DNA from: Chitinophagaceae bacterium
Lineage (GTDB): Bacteria > Bacteroidota > Bacteroidia > Chitinophagales > Chitinophagaceae
Length of the DNA stretch: 64,000 bases
Assembly (NCBI GenBank): GCA_019638595.1
Contig: JAHBTJ010000019.1
Coordinates: forward strand, 92,306-156,305
Direction: 5' to 3'
Positions within the stretch are counted from its first letter, which is position 1; every line of letters begins with the position of its first letter. The notes beneath the pieces are model-generated. The model was not told the DNA's origin and did no database searches. It was given only the letters and a program-made list of their open reading frames with translations. Positions 26,870 through 36,248 of the stretch are shown piece after piece. The translations under genes and the position numbers were made by a program.

Positions 26870-29800
26870 TGTGTGATTGATTTTTGTTGTGTGAGGACGC
26901 TCCGGCATAAAACCTGCTTTCCCTGTCTTCGGGATCGAGCGAAACAGATTGGGTAGAGGCTTTACCCTGCACCCAGGCAAAAACAAGCGGTAAAATAAAA
27001 AGCACGGCTATCGTTGAGGCTGCCAAACCGCCGATAACGGCCCGCCCCAACGGGGATACCTGGTCGCCACCTTCGCCATGCCCGATCGCTACAGGCAGCA
27101 TGCCTGCTATCATAGCCACGCTCGTCATAATAATAGGACGCAGGCGTAGTGCGGCGGCTTCTTTTGCAGATGCCATCGCATTGCCGTTGTGCTTGCGCAG
27201 GTGCTCGGCGTTGGTGATCAGCAATACCGCATTAGCGATGGAAACGCCTACCGACATGATAATGCCCATATACGATTGCAGGTTCAGCGTGGAGCCTGTA
27301 AGTAACAGCAGCCCGATGGCGCCTAAAACCACCGCAGGCACGGCAGCAAGAATGACCATTGGCACCCTGAAGGACTGAAAGTTGGCGGAAAGCATGAGGA
27401 ATATAACTACAACGGCTACCAGTAATCCTGATTGCAGGCTTGATAAGGTATCGGATAATACCGTGCTTAATCCTATGCGGTCAATAAATAACCCACGCGG
27501 TAATGTTCCCAGCGAAGCGATCGCCCTGTCCACATCTGCTGATGCTGTTCCCAGGTCTTTATCAAACATATTGGCGGTTACCGACACAAAAGGTATGGCG
27601 CCAAGATTATCGTTTTCTCCATAGGTGGTATCGCTGGTAATGGTTGCTACATCGCTCAGCACCGGTCGTACGGAATTCTTTAATACCGGGATGCCTTTTA
27701 AATCGTCAATACTGTTCATTTCATACAAAGGCACCTGCACCTGCACGGCGTAGGGAAGGTTCGTTTTTTCATCTATCCAGGTATTTTTTTCGGTATACCT
27801 TGATGATGAAGTGGAAGCTACCAGCGACCTCGAAATATCGCTCATATCTACCCCCAGTTGCGAGGCCTTAACGCGATCTATATTAATATTGAGCGCGGGA
27901 TACCTTACAGGCTGGGCGATCTGGATATCGCGCATATATGAGATCTGTTTCAGCTTTGCTATCAGCTTATTGGCATATTCTTCATTCAACTGTTTGTTTT
28001 TACCGGTAATACGCACTTCAATGGGTGTGGGCGAGCCCTGGCTTAATACTTTATCGGTTAATTCAATAGGCTCGAAGGATAGCTTTACGCCAGGTATTGA
28101 CTGCTGCAACCGCTCCCGCATTTTTTCTTTGAACAGGTCCATATCTTCACGATAGTTTTTTAAGCTAACCTGCAGCACGGCTTCGTGCGGACCGCCCATG
28201 AAAAGATAAATAGGACTTACAGAGTATAGCGAAGGGTGCTGACCTACATAAGAAGAAGTAATACCGATATGTTCTTTACCGGCCACCTCTTCCAGTACCT
28301 TCAACGCAACCAGCACTTTTTCTTCGGTACGTTCCATCCGGGTTCCTTCAGGCGCGCGCAAGCGTAACTGAAACTGGCTGGAATTTACTTTGGGCAAAAC
28401 ATCTCTTCCAACAACAGATAGTAACAATACCGCGCTGCCTGTTATAACAACACTATATGCTACCACGATCGCTTTCCTGTACGGCATCATCCGGTTAATG
28501 AACCGCATGAACCTGTTCCGGAACTTTTCAAAACGGCTTATTTTTCCATCGTTATTAAAGTCGTCGCGCTCTACCAGTATTTTCTTTTCATCCCAGGTAT
28601 CCGGCGGCAGATTTTCTTCAGCAGGGCCGGGGCTGGTTTCGCCTGTAATGGTATTTTGTTTTTTGGGATGCACTTTCATGATCCAGTTGGCCATTACCGG
28701 AACAAATGTTTGTGATAGTATGAACGACATGATCATTGAAAAACCGATGGCCAGCGCCAGAGGTAAAAACAAGGCACCGGGAATACCCACCATTGTAAAT
28801 GCCGGTGCAAATACAGCCAGGATACAAAGCAGGATCAGCAATTTGGGAAAAGCAATTTCCCTGCAGGCATCCCATATGGCAACGGCTTTGGGCTTGCCCA
28901 TATCAAAGTGCTGGTGAATATTTTCGATGGTTACCGTGCTTTCGTCTACCAATATGCCAATTGCCAGGGCCAGGCCGCTTAACGACATGATATTGATCGT
29001 TTGCCCGAAGAGTTTCAGGAACAATACCCCCGAAATAATAGAAGTAGGAATGGTAAGTATTACGATCAAAGCCGCACGCCTGTCGCCCAAAAAAAGCAAA
29101 ACCATCAACCCGGTAAGTATGGCGCCCATAACACCTTCGCTTACCAGGCTTCGGACAGCATTGATAACATATACGGATTGATCAAACTCGTAAGAGAGCG
29201 TTACATCTTCGGGCAGGGTGCTTTGTATGCGTGGCAAAGCGGCTTTCAATTGCTTTACCACTTCCCAGGTAGAGGCGTCGGCAGATTTGGCAATGCTTAC
29301 GTATACAGAGCGTTTACCGTTAATGAGCGCGTAGCCGTTATTAATATCCGAGCCATCTTTTACTGTTGCCACATCGCGCAGGTACAGGTTTTGAACGCCG
29401 CCTTTAAAGATCGGGATGTTTTCAAACTCTTTGAGTGTTTTAATAGTGTTGTTGGTGGGTGTAATATAGTTTTTATCGCCGATGCGCACGTTGCCCGAAG
29501 GCGACGTTTGGTTGTTAAGCCTGATGGCTTCCACCACCTGGTCGGGCGTGAGATTAAAAGAGCGCAGGGAAGCGGGATTTACATTGATCTCAATAGTACG
29601 CGGGCTGCCGCCAAATGGAGGCGGCGCCAGCAGCCCCGGTACGGAGGTAAAGGAAGCGCGTACATATACGTTGGCCAGGTCCTGCAGTTGGTTATTATCA
29701 CGGATAGGACTGCTTAAAACCAACTGCCCAACCGGCAAAGACGACGCGTCGAAACGGATGACAAACGGGGGTTGCGAGCCCGGAGGGAACGCAGCCTGTA

Positions 29801-30143
29801 TCCTGTTGGTAAGCGCGCTTACTTCGGCAGCCGCCTGGGCCATGTTGGTTCCCTCATAATAGCTTAGCTTCATTAAAGTAAGCCCCTGTGTGTTTTTGGT
29901 TTCCACACTTTTAATGCCATTGGCAAACAACAGGATGTTTACATATTGTTTTCCAAAGTACGCTTCCATCTGATTAGGAGTGTAGCCGCCAAAAGGGTGC
30001 GCGATGTAAATAACCGGGAGGTCCATTTTGGGCAGGATATCCACCTTAATATCATCAATAGCCTTTATACCAAAAAAAAACAAGCCTGCTACCAGTACCA
30101 GCACCGAAACAGGTTTGCGTAATGCCGCTTTAATTAAATTCAT
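26862..30143 (-). CDS. RND efflux pump, inner-membrane permease
   Basis: 1093-residue proton-driven exporter with twelve expected transmembrane helices and two large periplasmic loops. The TM4 region reads GLALAIGILVDESTVTIENIHQHFD: the Asp-Asp pair of AcrB is Asp-Glu here. Residues 528-539 (in the cytoplasmic stretch between TM6 and TM7) read DFNNDGKISRFE, a complete 12-residue EF-hand-type loop, within an insert of about 60 residues rich in Pro, Glu and Lys. Middle gene of an operon with the TolC-like and adaptor genes. Substrate unknown (HAE/HME-type pump). Confidence 0.93.
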   Translation of the reverse strand: MNLIKAALRKPVSVLVLVAGLFFFGIKAIDDIKVDILPKMDLPVIYIAHPFGGYTPNQMEAYFGKQYVNILLFANGIKSVETKNTQGLTLMKLSYYEGTNMAQAAAEVSALTNRIQAAFPPGSQPPFVIRFDASSLPVGQLVLSSPIRDNNQLQDLANVYVRASFTSVPGLLAPPPFGGSPRTIEINVNPASLRSFNLTPDQVVEAIRLNNQTSPSGNVRIGDKNYITPTNNTIKTLKEFENIPIFKGGVQNLYLRDVATVKDGSDINNGYALINGKRSVYVSIAKSADASTWEVVKQLKAALPRIQSTLPEDVTLSYEFDQSVYVINAVRSLVSEGVMGAILTGLMVLLFLGDRRAALIVILTIPTSIISGVLFLKLFGQTINIMSLSGLALAIGILVDESTVTIENIHQHFDMGKPKAVAIWDACREIAFPKLLILLCILAVFAPAFTMVGIPGALFLPLALAIGFSMIMSFILSQTFVPVMANWIMKVHPKKQNTITGETSPGPAEENLPPDTWDEKKILVERDDFNNDGKISRFEKFRNRFMRFINRMMPYRKAIVVAYSVVITGSAVLLLSVVGRDVLPKVNSSQFQLRLRAPEGTRMERTEEKVLVALKVLEEVAGKEHIGITSSYVGQHPSLYSVSPIYLFMGGPHEAVLQVSLKNYREDMDLFKEKMRERLQQSIPGVKLSFEPIELTDKVLSQGSPTPIEVRITGKNKQLNEEYANKLIAKLKQISYMRDIQIAQPVRYPALNINIDRVKASQLGVDMSDISRSLVASTSSSRYTEKNTWIDEKTNLPYAVQVQVPLYEMNSIDDLKGIPVLKNSVRPVLSDVATITSDTTYGENDNLGAIPFVSVTANMFDKDLGTASADVDRAIASLGTLPRGLFIDRIGLSTVLSDTLSSLQSGLLVAVVVIFLMLSANFQSFRVPMVILAAVPAVVLGAIGLLLLTGSTLNLQSYMGIIMSVGVSIANAVLLITNAEHLRKHNGNAMASAKEAAALRLRPIIMTSVAMIAGMLPVAIGHGEGGDQVSPLGRAVIGGLAASTIAVLFILPLVFAWVQGKASTQSVSLDPEDRESRFYAGASSHNKNQSHNV

Positions 30144-30182
30144 TGCTGCTTATTAAAATAAGTTGATTCATTTGTAATGTCG

Positions 30183-31613
30183 TTATCTAAGCTCTGCAAG
30201 AAAGAGATGTATGTTTCCGGTAGCTGCCGCTTTGAGTAAGAGTGCCTGCCACACGTTGCTGTATGTAATATCCCGGTCAATTTCAGCGCGGTTTAAAGCA
30301 TAGAGCGCCTGCGTAACATCTACGATGGTGGTAAGCCCGTTGCGGTATAGAACAGATCGTTGCAAAAAAGCATCAGAAGCTGCCTTTAACTGGGCGGGTA
30401 CTTCCCTATATGCGTCAATAGCGTTTTTTATGCGGGTTTCCGCAAGCGCCTGCTGCGCTTTGATCTGCTGATCCGCTACTTCATATTCGTGCTGTAAAGC
30501 CCGCGAAATGAATTGCTGCGAAATTACCTGCTGGTTCACCCGTGTTATAGAAGTAAGATTCCAGGTAACTCCAACTCCCAAAAGGTAATTGCTGCGGGAG
30601 GGTTTAATGCCTTCAAAGTACTTGTGATCGAAAGCGGTTTGATCGGTAGCATAATTAGAATAAAAGCCCGAACCGCGGGTTTGGAAAACTCCGAATAGCG
30701 AAAATGCGGGATACTTGAAAGTGTTGAAATATTTAGCCTGCTGGTTGCTTACGCCAATACGGCTTTTATAATAACGTAATAAAGGATGCTCTGCTGTTGT
30801 GCCGGAAGTATCAACCAGTGAAACGGGGATGGAAGCAATAAAAACCGTATCGAGCAAAAGCTCACGGGGCGCTATTCCCATCAACGTTGCCAGCTCATTG
30901 GCTCTTTCCTGCTCTATATCTTTTGCCCTGATCCACGATATTTTTGCATTGGCGAGCTCTGCGTTCGCCAGTGAGGAATCCACGCCGGCGATCAGCCCGT
31001 TTTTTGCGCGTGCGGTTACCGACAGGCGAAAAGTATCGGCCCTGGCCAGGTTATTTTTTTGAGAAATGCTGATACGTTGCGCTGCCAGCAGGTTAAGATA
31101 CGCCGCGGCGGTTTTTACCTGGTGTTGAAAAAGTTCCTGCTGCCTGTCGCTTTCATCTCTTGCTACAGCGCTTTCCGCGGTCCGGATTTTTTCTTTCGCC
31201 CTGCCAAACGCGAAAAACTCCCAGTTGATATTGGCGAGATATAAAGCGCCGAAGGCGGCGTTCCAGTTCTGGTTGGGTAAAGGCAATCCCGAAGAGGCAA
31301 CCCCGTATCCCCCAAAACCATACAACGGACCATTCTGCCCGTTAACAGTACCATAATCCTGCTGCGCAGATATTACCAGGTTCGGCAAATAGTCGTTCTT
31401 TACCTGCTGAACCGTAGCCTGCGAAGCCCGGGTATACATTTCTTTGGCTTTGATGCTTCCATAGTTGGCCAGGGCGGTTTCTATAGCCTGTTTTAGCGTA
31501 AGTACCTGGGCTTCCCCGTTTTGAAGCAGAAGTGCAGTAAAAATAAATATTACTATACCTGTTCTTTTTACCGATGCAGGAACTTTTGCGAACTGCCGGA
31601 CTGAGTGAAACAT
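30183..31613 (-). CDS. TolC-family outer-membrane efflux protein
   Basis: Outer-membrane channel of the tripartite pump, about 476 residues. Signal peptide (TGIVIFIFTALLLQNGEAQ), then two copies of the OEP helix-strand pattern (LTLKQAIETALANYGSIKAKE; LRYYKSRIGVSNQQAKYFNTFKYPAFSLFGVFQT) and the typical VLYRNGLTTIVDVTQALYALNRAEIDRDITYSN near the C-terminus. The ATG at 31613 places the signal peptide closer to the start than the frame's first ATG at 31652. First gene of the operon, 39 bp before the pump gene. Confidence 0.9.
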   Translation of the reverse strand: MFHSVRQFAKVPASVKRTGIVIFIFTALLLQNGEAQVLTLKQAIETALANYGSIKAKEMYTRASQATVQQVKNDYLPNLVISAQQDYGTVNGQNGPLYGFGGYGVASSGLPLPNQNWNAAFGALYLANINWEFFAFGRAKEKIRTAESAVARDESDRQQELFQHQVKTAAAYLNLLAAQRISISQKNNLARADTFRLSVTARAKNGLIAGVDSSLANAELANAKISWIRAKDIEQERANELATLMGIAPRELLLDTVFIASIPVSLVDTSGTTAEHPLLRYYKSRIGVSNQQAKYFNTFKYPAFSLFGVFQTRGSGFYSNYATDQTAFDHKYFEGIKPSRSNYLLGVGVTWNLTSITRVNQQVISQQFISRALQHEYEVADQQIKAQQALAETRIKNAIDAYREVPAQLKAASDAFLQRSVLYRNGLTTIVDVTQALYALNRAEIDRDITYSNVWQALLLKAAATGNIHLFLAELR

Positions 31614-31655
31614 TATTCCCTTTTTATCTTTTAAGCATTTGAGGAAGAACAAAGT

Positions 31656-31680
31656 AAAACCGGGCTGTTATCCCGGTTTT
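31656..31680 (-). terminator. Terminator overlapping the msrB stop codon
   Basis: AAAACCGGG (31656-31664) and CCCGGTTTT (31672-31680) are perfect arms around a 7-base loop; the msrB TAA (31668-31670) lies in the loop. Read on the minus strand the stem is followed by TTTTAC, so it ends msrB just before the efflux operon. Confidence 0.75.
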
Positions 31681-32240
31681 TTATCTTCCTTATATTTTTT
31701 TTCTGCCTCAGTGGCTTTTGCAAAATCAAGAATTACCCCGTTAATGCAGTAGCGCAGCCCGGTAGGCGGTGGTCCATCATTAAATACGTGACCCAGGTGA
31801 GCTTTACAGCGGCCGCATTGTACTTCTGTTCTTTCCATTCCGTGTGAATGATCGGGGGTATAAATAATACTGCTTTTGCTTACAGGTTCGTAAAAGCTTG
31901 GCCAGCCGCACCCACTTTCGAATTTGGTATCGCTTTTAAACAATGGGTTTCCGCATGCCGCGCAAAAATAAGTACCTGCTTCATCAAACTTTTCGAACTT
32001 ACTGGTCCAGGGCCTTTCGGTCCCCTTCATCCGCCCAATATAGTACACCTCTTCAGGGAGTATTTTTTTCCATTCCTCTTCGCTCAGGTTTACTTTAGAG
32101 GTATCTGTTCTTGAATAAGCCTTGTGTTTATTATCTGTATTATCCATATGCGTTATTGTTTTTTTATCAGTAGTTTGAGAAAAGCTGCACTGGCAAAGCA
32201 CGAACGGCAGCGCAACAATGAAGAATAATTTTACCGACAT
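31668..32240 (-). CDS. msrB: Methionine-R-sulfoxide reductase (MsrB), exported
   Basis: Reduces the R form of methionine sulfoxide in proteins. 190 residues: a signal peptide (possible lipobox ending LCQC), a linker, then the MsrB domain. Zinc cysteines lie in FCAACGNPLF and VQCGRCKAHLGHVF, the substrate site in ESGCGWPSF, and the catalytic Cys in GLRYCINGVIL. Export suggests repair of oxidised envelope proteins. Its stop codon lies within its own terminator. Divergent from adk. Confidence 0.94.
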   Translation of the reverse strand: MSVKLFFIVALPFVLCQCSFSQTTDKKTITHMDNTDNKHKAYSRTDTSKVNLSEEEWKKILPEEVYYIGRMKGTERPWTSKFEKFDEAGTYFCAACGNPLFKSDTKFESGCGWPSFYEPVSKSSIIYTPDHSHGMERTEVQCGRCKAHLGHVFNDGPPPTGLRYCINGVILDFAKATEAEKKYKEDKKPG

Positions 32241-32382
32241 AATAAATTGTTTTCTGGTAATACAAATTTACAACAAGCACCTATTATATGTGATATATGG
32301 TAAAGATCGGGGATTGTTAAAAAAACGAACGCCAATACTGTATTTCATGGAAATTGTTAAGAGATTTTTAATATCGTTACTT

Positions 32383-32390
32383 TATATTTG
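32383..32390 (+). promoter_or_regulatory. -7 promoter element for adk
   Basis: TATATTTG fits TAnnTTTG, 23 bp before the adk ATG. No convincing TTTG upstream. Confidence 0.45.
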
Positions 32391-32413
32391 CCCCTCACCT
32401 AAGGCTAGTTATA

Positions 32414-32992
32414 ATGTTTAATCTTATTTTGTTTGGACCTCCCGGAAGCGGAAAAGGCACGCAGTCTGAAAAGCTCATCGCTAAATACGGCTTAAAGCAT
32501 CTTTCAACCGGCGATCTTTTACGCAGCGAAATTGCCAGTCAAACACCGCTGGGGTTAGAGGCAAAGAACTTTATGGATAAGGGGCAACTGGTTCCGGATG
32601 AAGTAGTTATAGGAATGATCAGCTCCGCGCTTGATAATAATCCCGAAGCTAATGGCTTTCTTTTTGACGGGTTCCCCCGCACGGAGGCGCAGGCCGAAGC
32701 GCTTGATAAGCTGCTGAAACTGAAAAAAACCGCTATACACCTGCTGCTGGCACTGGATGTAAGCGAAGAGGAGCTTGTAAAGCGGTTACTGGGCAGGGGA
32801 AAGACCTCCGGAAGGAGCGATGATACGAATGAAGAGGTGATCCGCGCCAGGATCGTTGAATATCATAAAAAAACGTCACCTGTAGCCGACTACTATGCAA
32901 AGTTTGACAAAGTAAAGCATGTAAAAGGCGAGGGAACGATTGATGAGATATTTGAGGCTTTGTGTGAGCAGGTGGAAATGAAAAAGAAATAG
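32414..32992 (+). CDS. adk: Adenylate kinase
   Basis: Interconverts AMP + ATP and 2 ADP. 192 residues, the short form with a minimal LID. P-loop GPPGSGKGTQSEK near 6-18, AMP-site LSTGDLLRSEIAS, FLFDGFPRTEAQAEALD and the LID arginines in LLGRGKTSGRSDDTNEEVIRARI are all present. Single gene followed by a strong terminator. Confidence 0.97.
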   Translation: MFNLILFGPPGSGKGTQSEKLIAKYGLKHLSTGDLLRSEIASQTPLGLEAKNFMDKGQLVPDEVVIGMISSALDNNPEANGFLFDGFPRTEAQAEALDKLLKLKKTAIHLLLALDVSEEELVKRLLGRGKTSGRSDDTNEEVIRARIVEYHKKTSPVADYYAKFDKVKHVKGEGTIDEIFEALCEQVEMKKK

Positions 32993-32994
32993 GT

Positions 32995-33023
32995 AAAGGC
33001 GGGGAAAGCCCCGTCTTTGATTT
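32995..33023 (+). terminator. Rho-independent terminator of adk
   Basis: AAAGGCGGGG (32995-33004) pairs with CCCCGTCTTT (33009-33018; one G-T pair) across loop AAAG, followed by GATTTTT. Confidence 0.8.
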
Positions 33024-33060
33024 TTACTATAATCTTTTTTTGCGGCTCAGCCGCCTGCTG

Positions 33061-33510
33061 TTAATGATCAAAAAGCTGCTGTGCTTTTTGAATGCTGCTG
33101 TTGATCCTGGCTTCAACAGTATCCACTTTTTCTTTTTCGTTGCTGTAAAATGCGGTCTTTTCTTCTTCGGTGTTACCCGCTTTATTGGGATCAAATTCAT
33201 CCATCCATTTGTTCATTAGCTCTGTGGCGTGATCCAGGTCGTGAGCAACAGAGTCCAGTATTGACAGTTGCGCTGTTTCTTTTGAGCTGAGCCCCGCAAG
33301 AGCGTCTTTTTTTTGTTTAACGAGATCCCTGTAACGACTTACTTCACCCATTTTTGCCATTCCCCTGTCGTGCCCCTTCATTACCAGCCTGTATAAGCTG
33401 TCCGACGGGGTTTTAGCTACAGCAGCATTATTTTCGTTTGTGTGCTGATGCCCGCCTCCGTTACAACCCCAGGCCAGTAAGCCGCCTATAATCAGAATAA
33501 AATATTTCAT
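33061..33510 (-). CDS. Hypothetical lipoprotein with coiled-coil region
   Basis: 149 residues from the ATG at 33510, which starts a signal MKYFILIIGGLLAWGC with the likely lipidated Cys at 16. A His/Asn-rich stretch (GGGHQHTNENN) follows, then a mostly helical, charged region (SLYRLVMKGHDRGMAKMGEVSRYRDLVKQKKDAL... to SIQKAQQLFDH) with conserved-looking Met/His residues (MKGHDRGM, VAHDLDHATELMNKWMDEF). I recognise similar proteins as uncharacterised in Chitinophagaceae. The His/Met content might bind metal, which is speculation. Divergent from the enoyl-CoA hydratase gene. Confidence 0.7.
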   Translation of the reverse strand: MKYFILIIGGLLAWGCNGGGHQHTNENNAAVAKTPSDSLYRLVMKGHDRGMAKMGEVSRYRDLVKQKKDALAGLSSKETAQLSILDSVAHDLDHATELMNKWMDEFDPNKAGNTEEEKTAFYSNEKEKVDTVEARINSSIQKAQQLFDH

Positions 33511-33672
33511 AATAGAGTTAGTTAAGGCGTAAAGATACTGCTGATTTGAATAGAGGAGACCGCCGGGTGCATTTACCTTCGGTATATTACTAAAGCAGAA
33601 GTTAATAAAATGAAATTGTTTATGCAGATTCGAAAAAAATGAGTTATTTAAAGGAACAAAAAAGCAGCAGGT

Positions 33673-34443
33673 ATGATACACGAAATACAGGACGGGTATG
33701 TTAAAGTAGAATCAAGGAACGGAATTACTACCATTGAGTTCTATCATCCCCAGGGCAACTCTCTTCCTTCGGCTATGTTAACCGACCTCGCCCAGGAAAT
33801 TCACAGCGCGGGTATGGATGACGATACAAGGGTGATCGTTCTGCGCTCCTCGGGCGACGGAGCTTTTTGTGGCGGCGCGTCTTTTCACGAGCTGGTTGCT
33901 TTGCATACCGAGGAAGAAGGAAGGCTTTTTTTTAGCGGGTTTGCTAATGTGATCAATGCCATGCGCAAATGCCCGCAAATGATCATTGCGCGGGTACATG
34001 GCAAATGTGTGGGTGGCGGTGTTGGTATTGTAGCAGCAGCCGATTATGCTATTGCTACAGAAACCGCAGAGGTAAAGCTGAGTGAGCTTACTATTGGCAT
34101 TGGTCCATTTGTTGTGGGGCCTGTAATTGAAAAAAGGATTGGATTTGCGGGGTTCAGCCAGTTGGCCATAGATGCTTCAATGTGGCGTCCGGCAGACTGG
34201 GCCCGGAGGAAAGGATTATTTGCCGAGCTGCATCCCAATCCTGAAAATATGGACGAATCCATTGCCCGCCTTTCCAATGAGCTGAGAAACGCTAACCCGG
34301 ATGCCTTGCGTGAACTAAAGAAGGTTTTTTGGAAAGGCACTGAACTTTGGGATACGTTATTGCAGGAGCGGGCTGCCATCAGCGGTAAGCTGGCTGTAAG
34401 CAAATATGCAAAAGATGCGTTGGAGAGAAGAAAGAGTAAGTAG
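33673..34443 (+). CDS. Enoyl-CoA hydratase/isomerase family protein
   Basis: Crotonase-fold enzyme of 256 residues. Motifs: ITTIEFYHPQGNSLPSAML, the oxyanion-hole segment DGAFCGGASFHEL, and HGKCVGGGVGIVAAADYAIATETAEVKLSELTIGIGPFVVGPVIEKRIG. The order and the SELTIGIGPFV segment are closest to methylglutaconyl-CoA hydratase-like members, but the substrate cannot be fixed from sequence. Cytoplasmic, single gene. Confidence 0.88.
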   Translation: MIHEIQDGYVKVESRNGITTIEFYHPQGNSLPSAMLTDLAQEIHSAGMDDDTRVIVLRSSGDGAFCGGASFHELVALHTEEEGRLFFSGFANVINAMRKCPQMIIARVHGKCVGGGVGIVAAADYAIATETAEVKLSELTIGIGPFVVGPVIEKRIGFAGFSQLAIDASMWRPADWARRKGLFAELHPNPENMDESIARLSNELRNANPDALRELKKVFWKGTELWDTLLQERAAISGKLAVSKYAKDALERRKSK

Positions 34444-34465
34444 AGTAAGTTGTTATATATACTCC

Positions 34466-35254
34466 TTATGAATTTATTGATTTCTTCTTTTTGGTAGCGG
34501 GCTTGTTTGGAATAAATTCAGAATTATAAATAACGAGCTTCTCCCAATTTATACTACCGTCTGCATCACAGAATTCCTGCATAAATTCCAGTGTCAACCT
34601 ATTAATCAGATTACTGTAGTGCTGAACAAATTCTTCGTTTCTTTCCCTTGCTTCGTGCGCTAAAGGAAGTATTAGTTTTGTATATAAATCCGGCTCACCG
34701 GAAATCAGTTCCCAAAAACGTTGGCCGCATAATTTATAATAGTTTCCCTTAGCTTTATATTCATAACGTTCTCTTGTTCGGCCATAACAACACCCGTTAA
34801 CACAAACTAAGTTTACAATTCCACCGGAAGTGCTGAATCTTTTTCGAGCCGTATTAAACTCACTTATTAGATTTTTTATTTGACCATCATTTCCCCAATT
34901 AGGACCAGATTTAATAGCAACAATATATCGTTTTTCACCTCTATCAAAATCTAAATCTATTCCTGGGATACCGGCTTTTCGGCCCTGGAAAACTGAGTCA
35001 TTGATAAAAATAGCAAGCCTTTCCAGCCAATTCCCAAAAATGCTTTCTTCACTTGACGAAATGGAAGCGTTTAAAATATCCCTGATAATTTCAGAAGCAT
35101 CTAAAGCGTTCTTCGCTTTAAACAAATAAGGGTTTTTTGCTAAAAGAACTTCTTTGAGTTTAAGACCTGTTACCTTTTCAAGACGTCGTTTGTGAAAATC
35201 ACCAATGTTGTCTTCAACGTACTGCGTAACGTCTTTTAGATTTAGCTGTTTCAT
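34466..35254 (-). CDS. Type II restriction endonuclease (PmeII-like)
   Basis: 262-residue nuclease, encoded directly after and overlapping (41 bp) a DNA methyltransferase gene. It resembles the PmeII family: IGDFHKRRLEKVTGLKLKEVLLAKNPYLFKAKN at the start, a PD-(D/E)XK core GIDLDFDRGEKRYIVAIKSGPNWGNDGQIKNL near 120-150, then CVNGCCYGR and YYKLCGQRFWELISGEPDLY. Known role: cleavage of unmethylated DNA. The recognition sequence cannot be deduced. The gene is more AT-rich than its neighbours, suggesting transfer. Confidence 0.85.
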   Translation of the reverse strand: MKQLNLKDVTQYVEDNIGDFHKRRLEKVTGLKLKEVLLAKNPYLFKAKNALDASEIIRDILNASISSSEESIFGNWLERLAIFINDSVFQGRKAGIPGIDLDFDRGEKRYIVAIKSGPNWGNDGQIKNLISEFNTARKRFSTSGGIVNLVCVNGCCYGRTRERYEYKAKGNYYKLCGQRFWELISGEPDLYTKLILPLAHEARERNEEFVQHYSNLINRLTLEFMQEFCDADGSINWEKLVIYNSEFIPNKPATKKKKSINS

Positions 35255-36092
35255 ATTTTACTACCGGGTCTAATAAATATAGCTCTACAGGCTTAATTTG
35301 CTCATTTACCATGTCATAGTATTCGGGAACTATGTCAATTCCAATAGCGTGTCGTTTCATTCTGTTGGCAACCAGCACTGTTGTTCCTGAGCCCATGAAT
35401 GGATCAAGTACCGTATCTTTTTCCTTCGTGAACAGCTTAATAAACCATTCAGGAAGTTCTTCAGGAAAAGCAGCGCTGTGATTTTTATTGCTGCATTCAG
35501 TTGCTAAATGCAAAACGTTTGTCGGAAATGCTTTATCTCTTGTTAGCCAGTTTGAAATATTTTTACCGAAGCCGCTACCAACTTTTGAATTATCTCTTAT
35601 TTTATCTGTGTCGCTAAGGTTTTTAAGTCTTGATTTCGCCCAATCACCCATTGGAACCATTACTTCTTCCTGGTACATGTGGAATTTCTTGTCCTTGTTA
35701 AATTGCAGAAGTCTTTCCCATGCATCCCGAAAACGATTCGGCCATTTGCCCGGATAACAATTTTTTTTATGCCAGATAAATTCCTCTGTCCATAACCAGC
35801 CTTGCTTACGCATTTCAAGAATTAATTCCATTACGTATATGCTGCGTTCGCCTTCAACAACTTTTTCTTTAATGTTCAGGATAAACGTTCCAGTTGGCTT
35901 TAAAACCCTGAAAAGTTCTTTGGTTATTGGGAGAAACCATTCAACATATTTGTCAGGATGAATACCACCATAAGTTCCTTTGCGTTGGTCTGCGTAAGGC
36001 GGGGATGTTACGATGAGGTCAACAGAGTTGGTGGGAAGCTTTGTGAGCATTGTTTTGCTGTCGCCTAAAAATAACGCTGTTCTTATCTCCAT
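35214..36092 (-). CDS. DNA adenine/cytosine-N4 methyltransferase of the restriction system
   Basis: 292-residue beta-class amino-methyltransferase. The catalytic motif TSPPYADQ (motif IV) comes near residue 30, before the S-adenosylmethionine motif DPFMGSGTTVLVA (motif I) near 235-247, the order that defines the class. It protects host DNA from the adjacent endonuclease, whose start it overlaps by 41 bp, ensuring the methylase is made first. The pair forms a compact 1.6-kb cassette between an enoyl-CoA hydratase and a gluconate permease. Confidence 0.93.
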   Translation of the reverse strand: MEIRTALFLGDSKTMLTKLPTNSVDLIVTSPPYADQRKGTYGGIHPDKYVEWFLPITKELFRVLKPTGTFILNIKEKVVEGERSIYVMELILEMRKQGWLWTEEFIWHKKNCYPGKWPNRFRDAWERLLQFNKDKKFHMYQEEVMVPMGDWAKSRLKNLSDTDKIRDNSKVGSGFGKNISNWLTRDKAFPTNVLHLATECSNKNHSAAFPEELPEWFIKLFTKEKDTVLDPFMGSGTTVLVANRMKRHAIGIDIVPEYYDMVNEQIKPVELYLLDPVVKYETAKSKRRYAVR

Positions 36093-36248
36093 ATCATTGT
36101 CCTGTTTCTACAAATATAAAACCTTGCTCCCAGATGCCAAAAATTTTAGTAATTCCAGGGGTATAGTCCAGCGATACCACCTCTATGCACAATGATCCAT
36201 AAAATATGTACGGCTTAACACTGAGTTAAAAGTTGCAGTTGACCTTTC

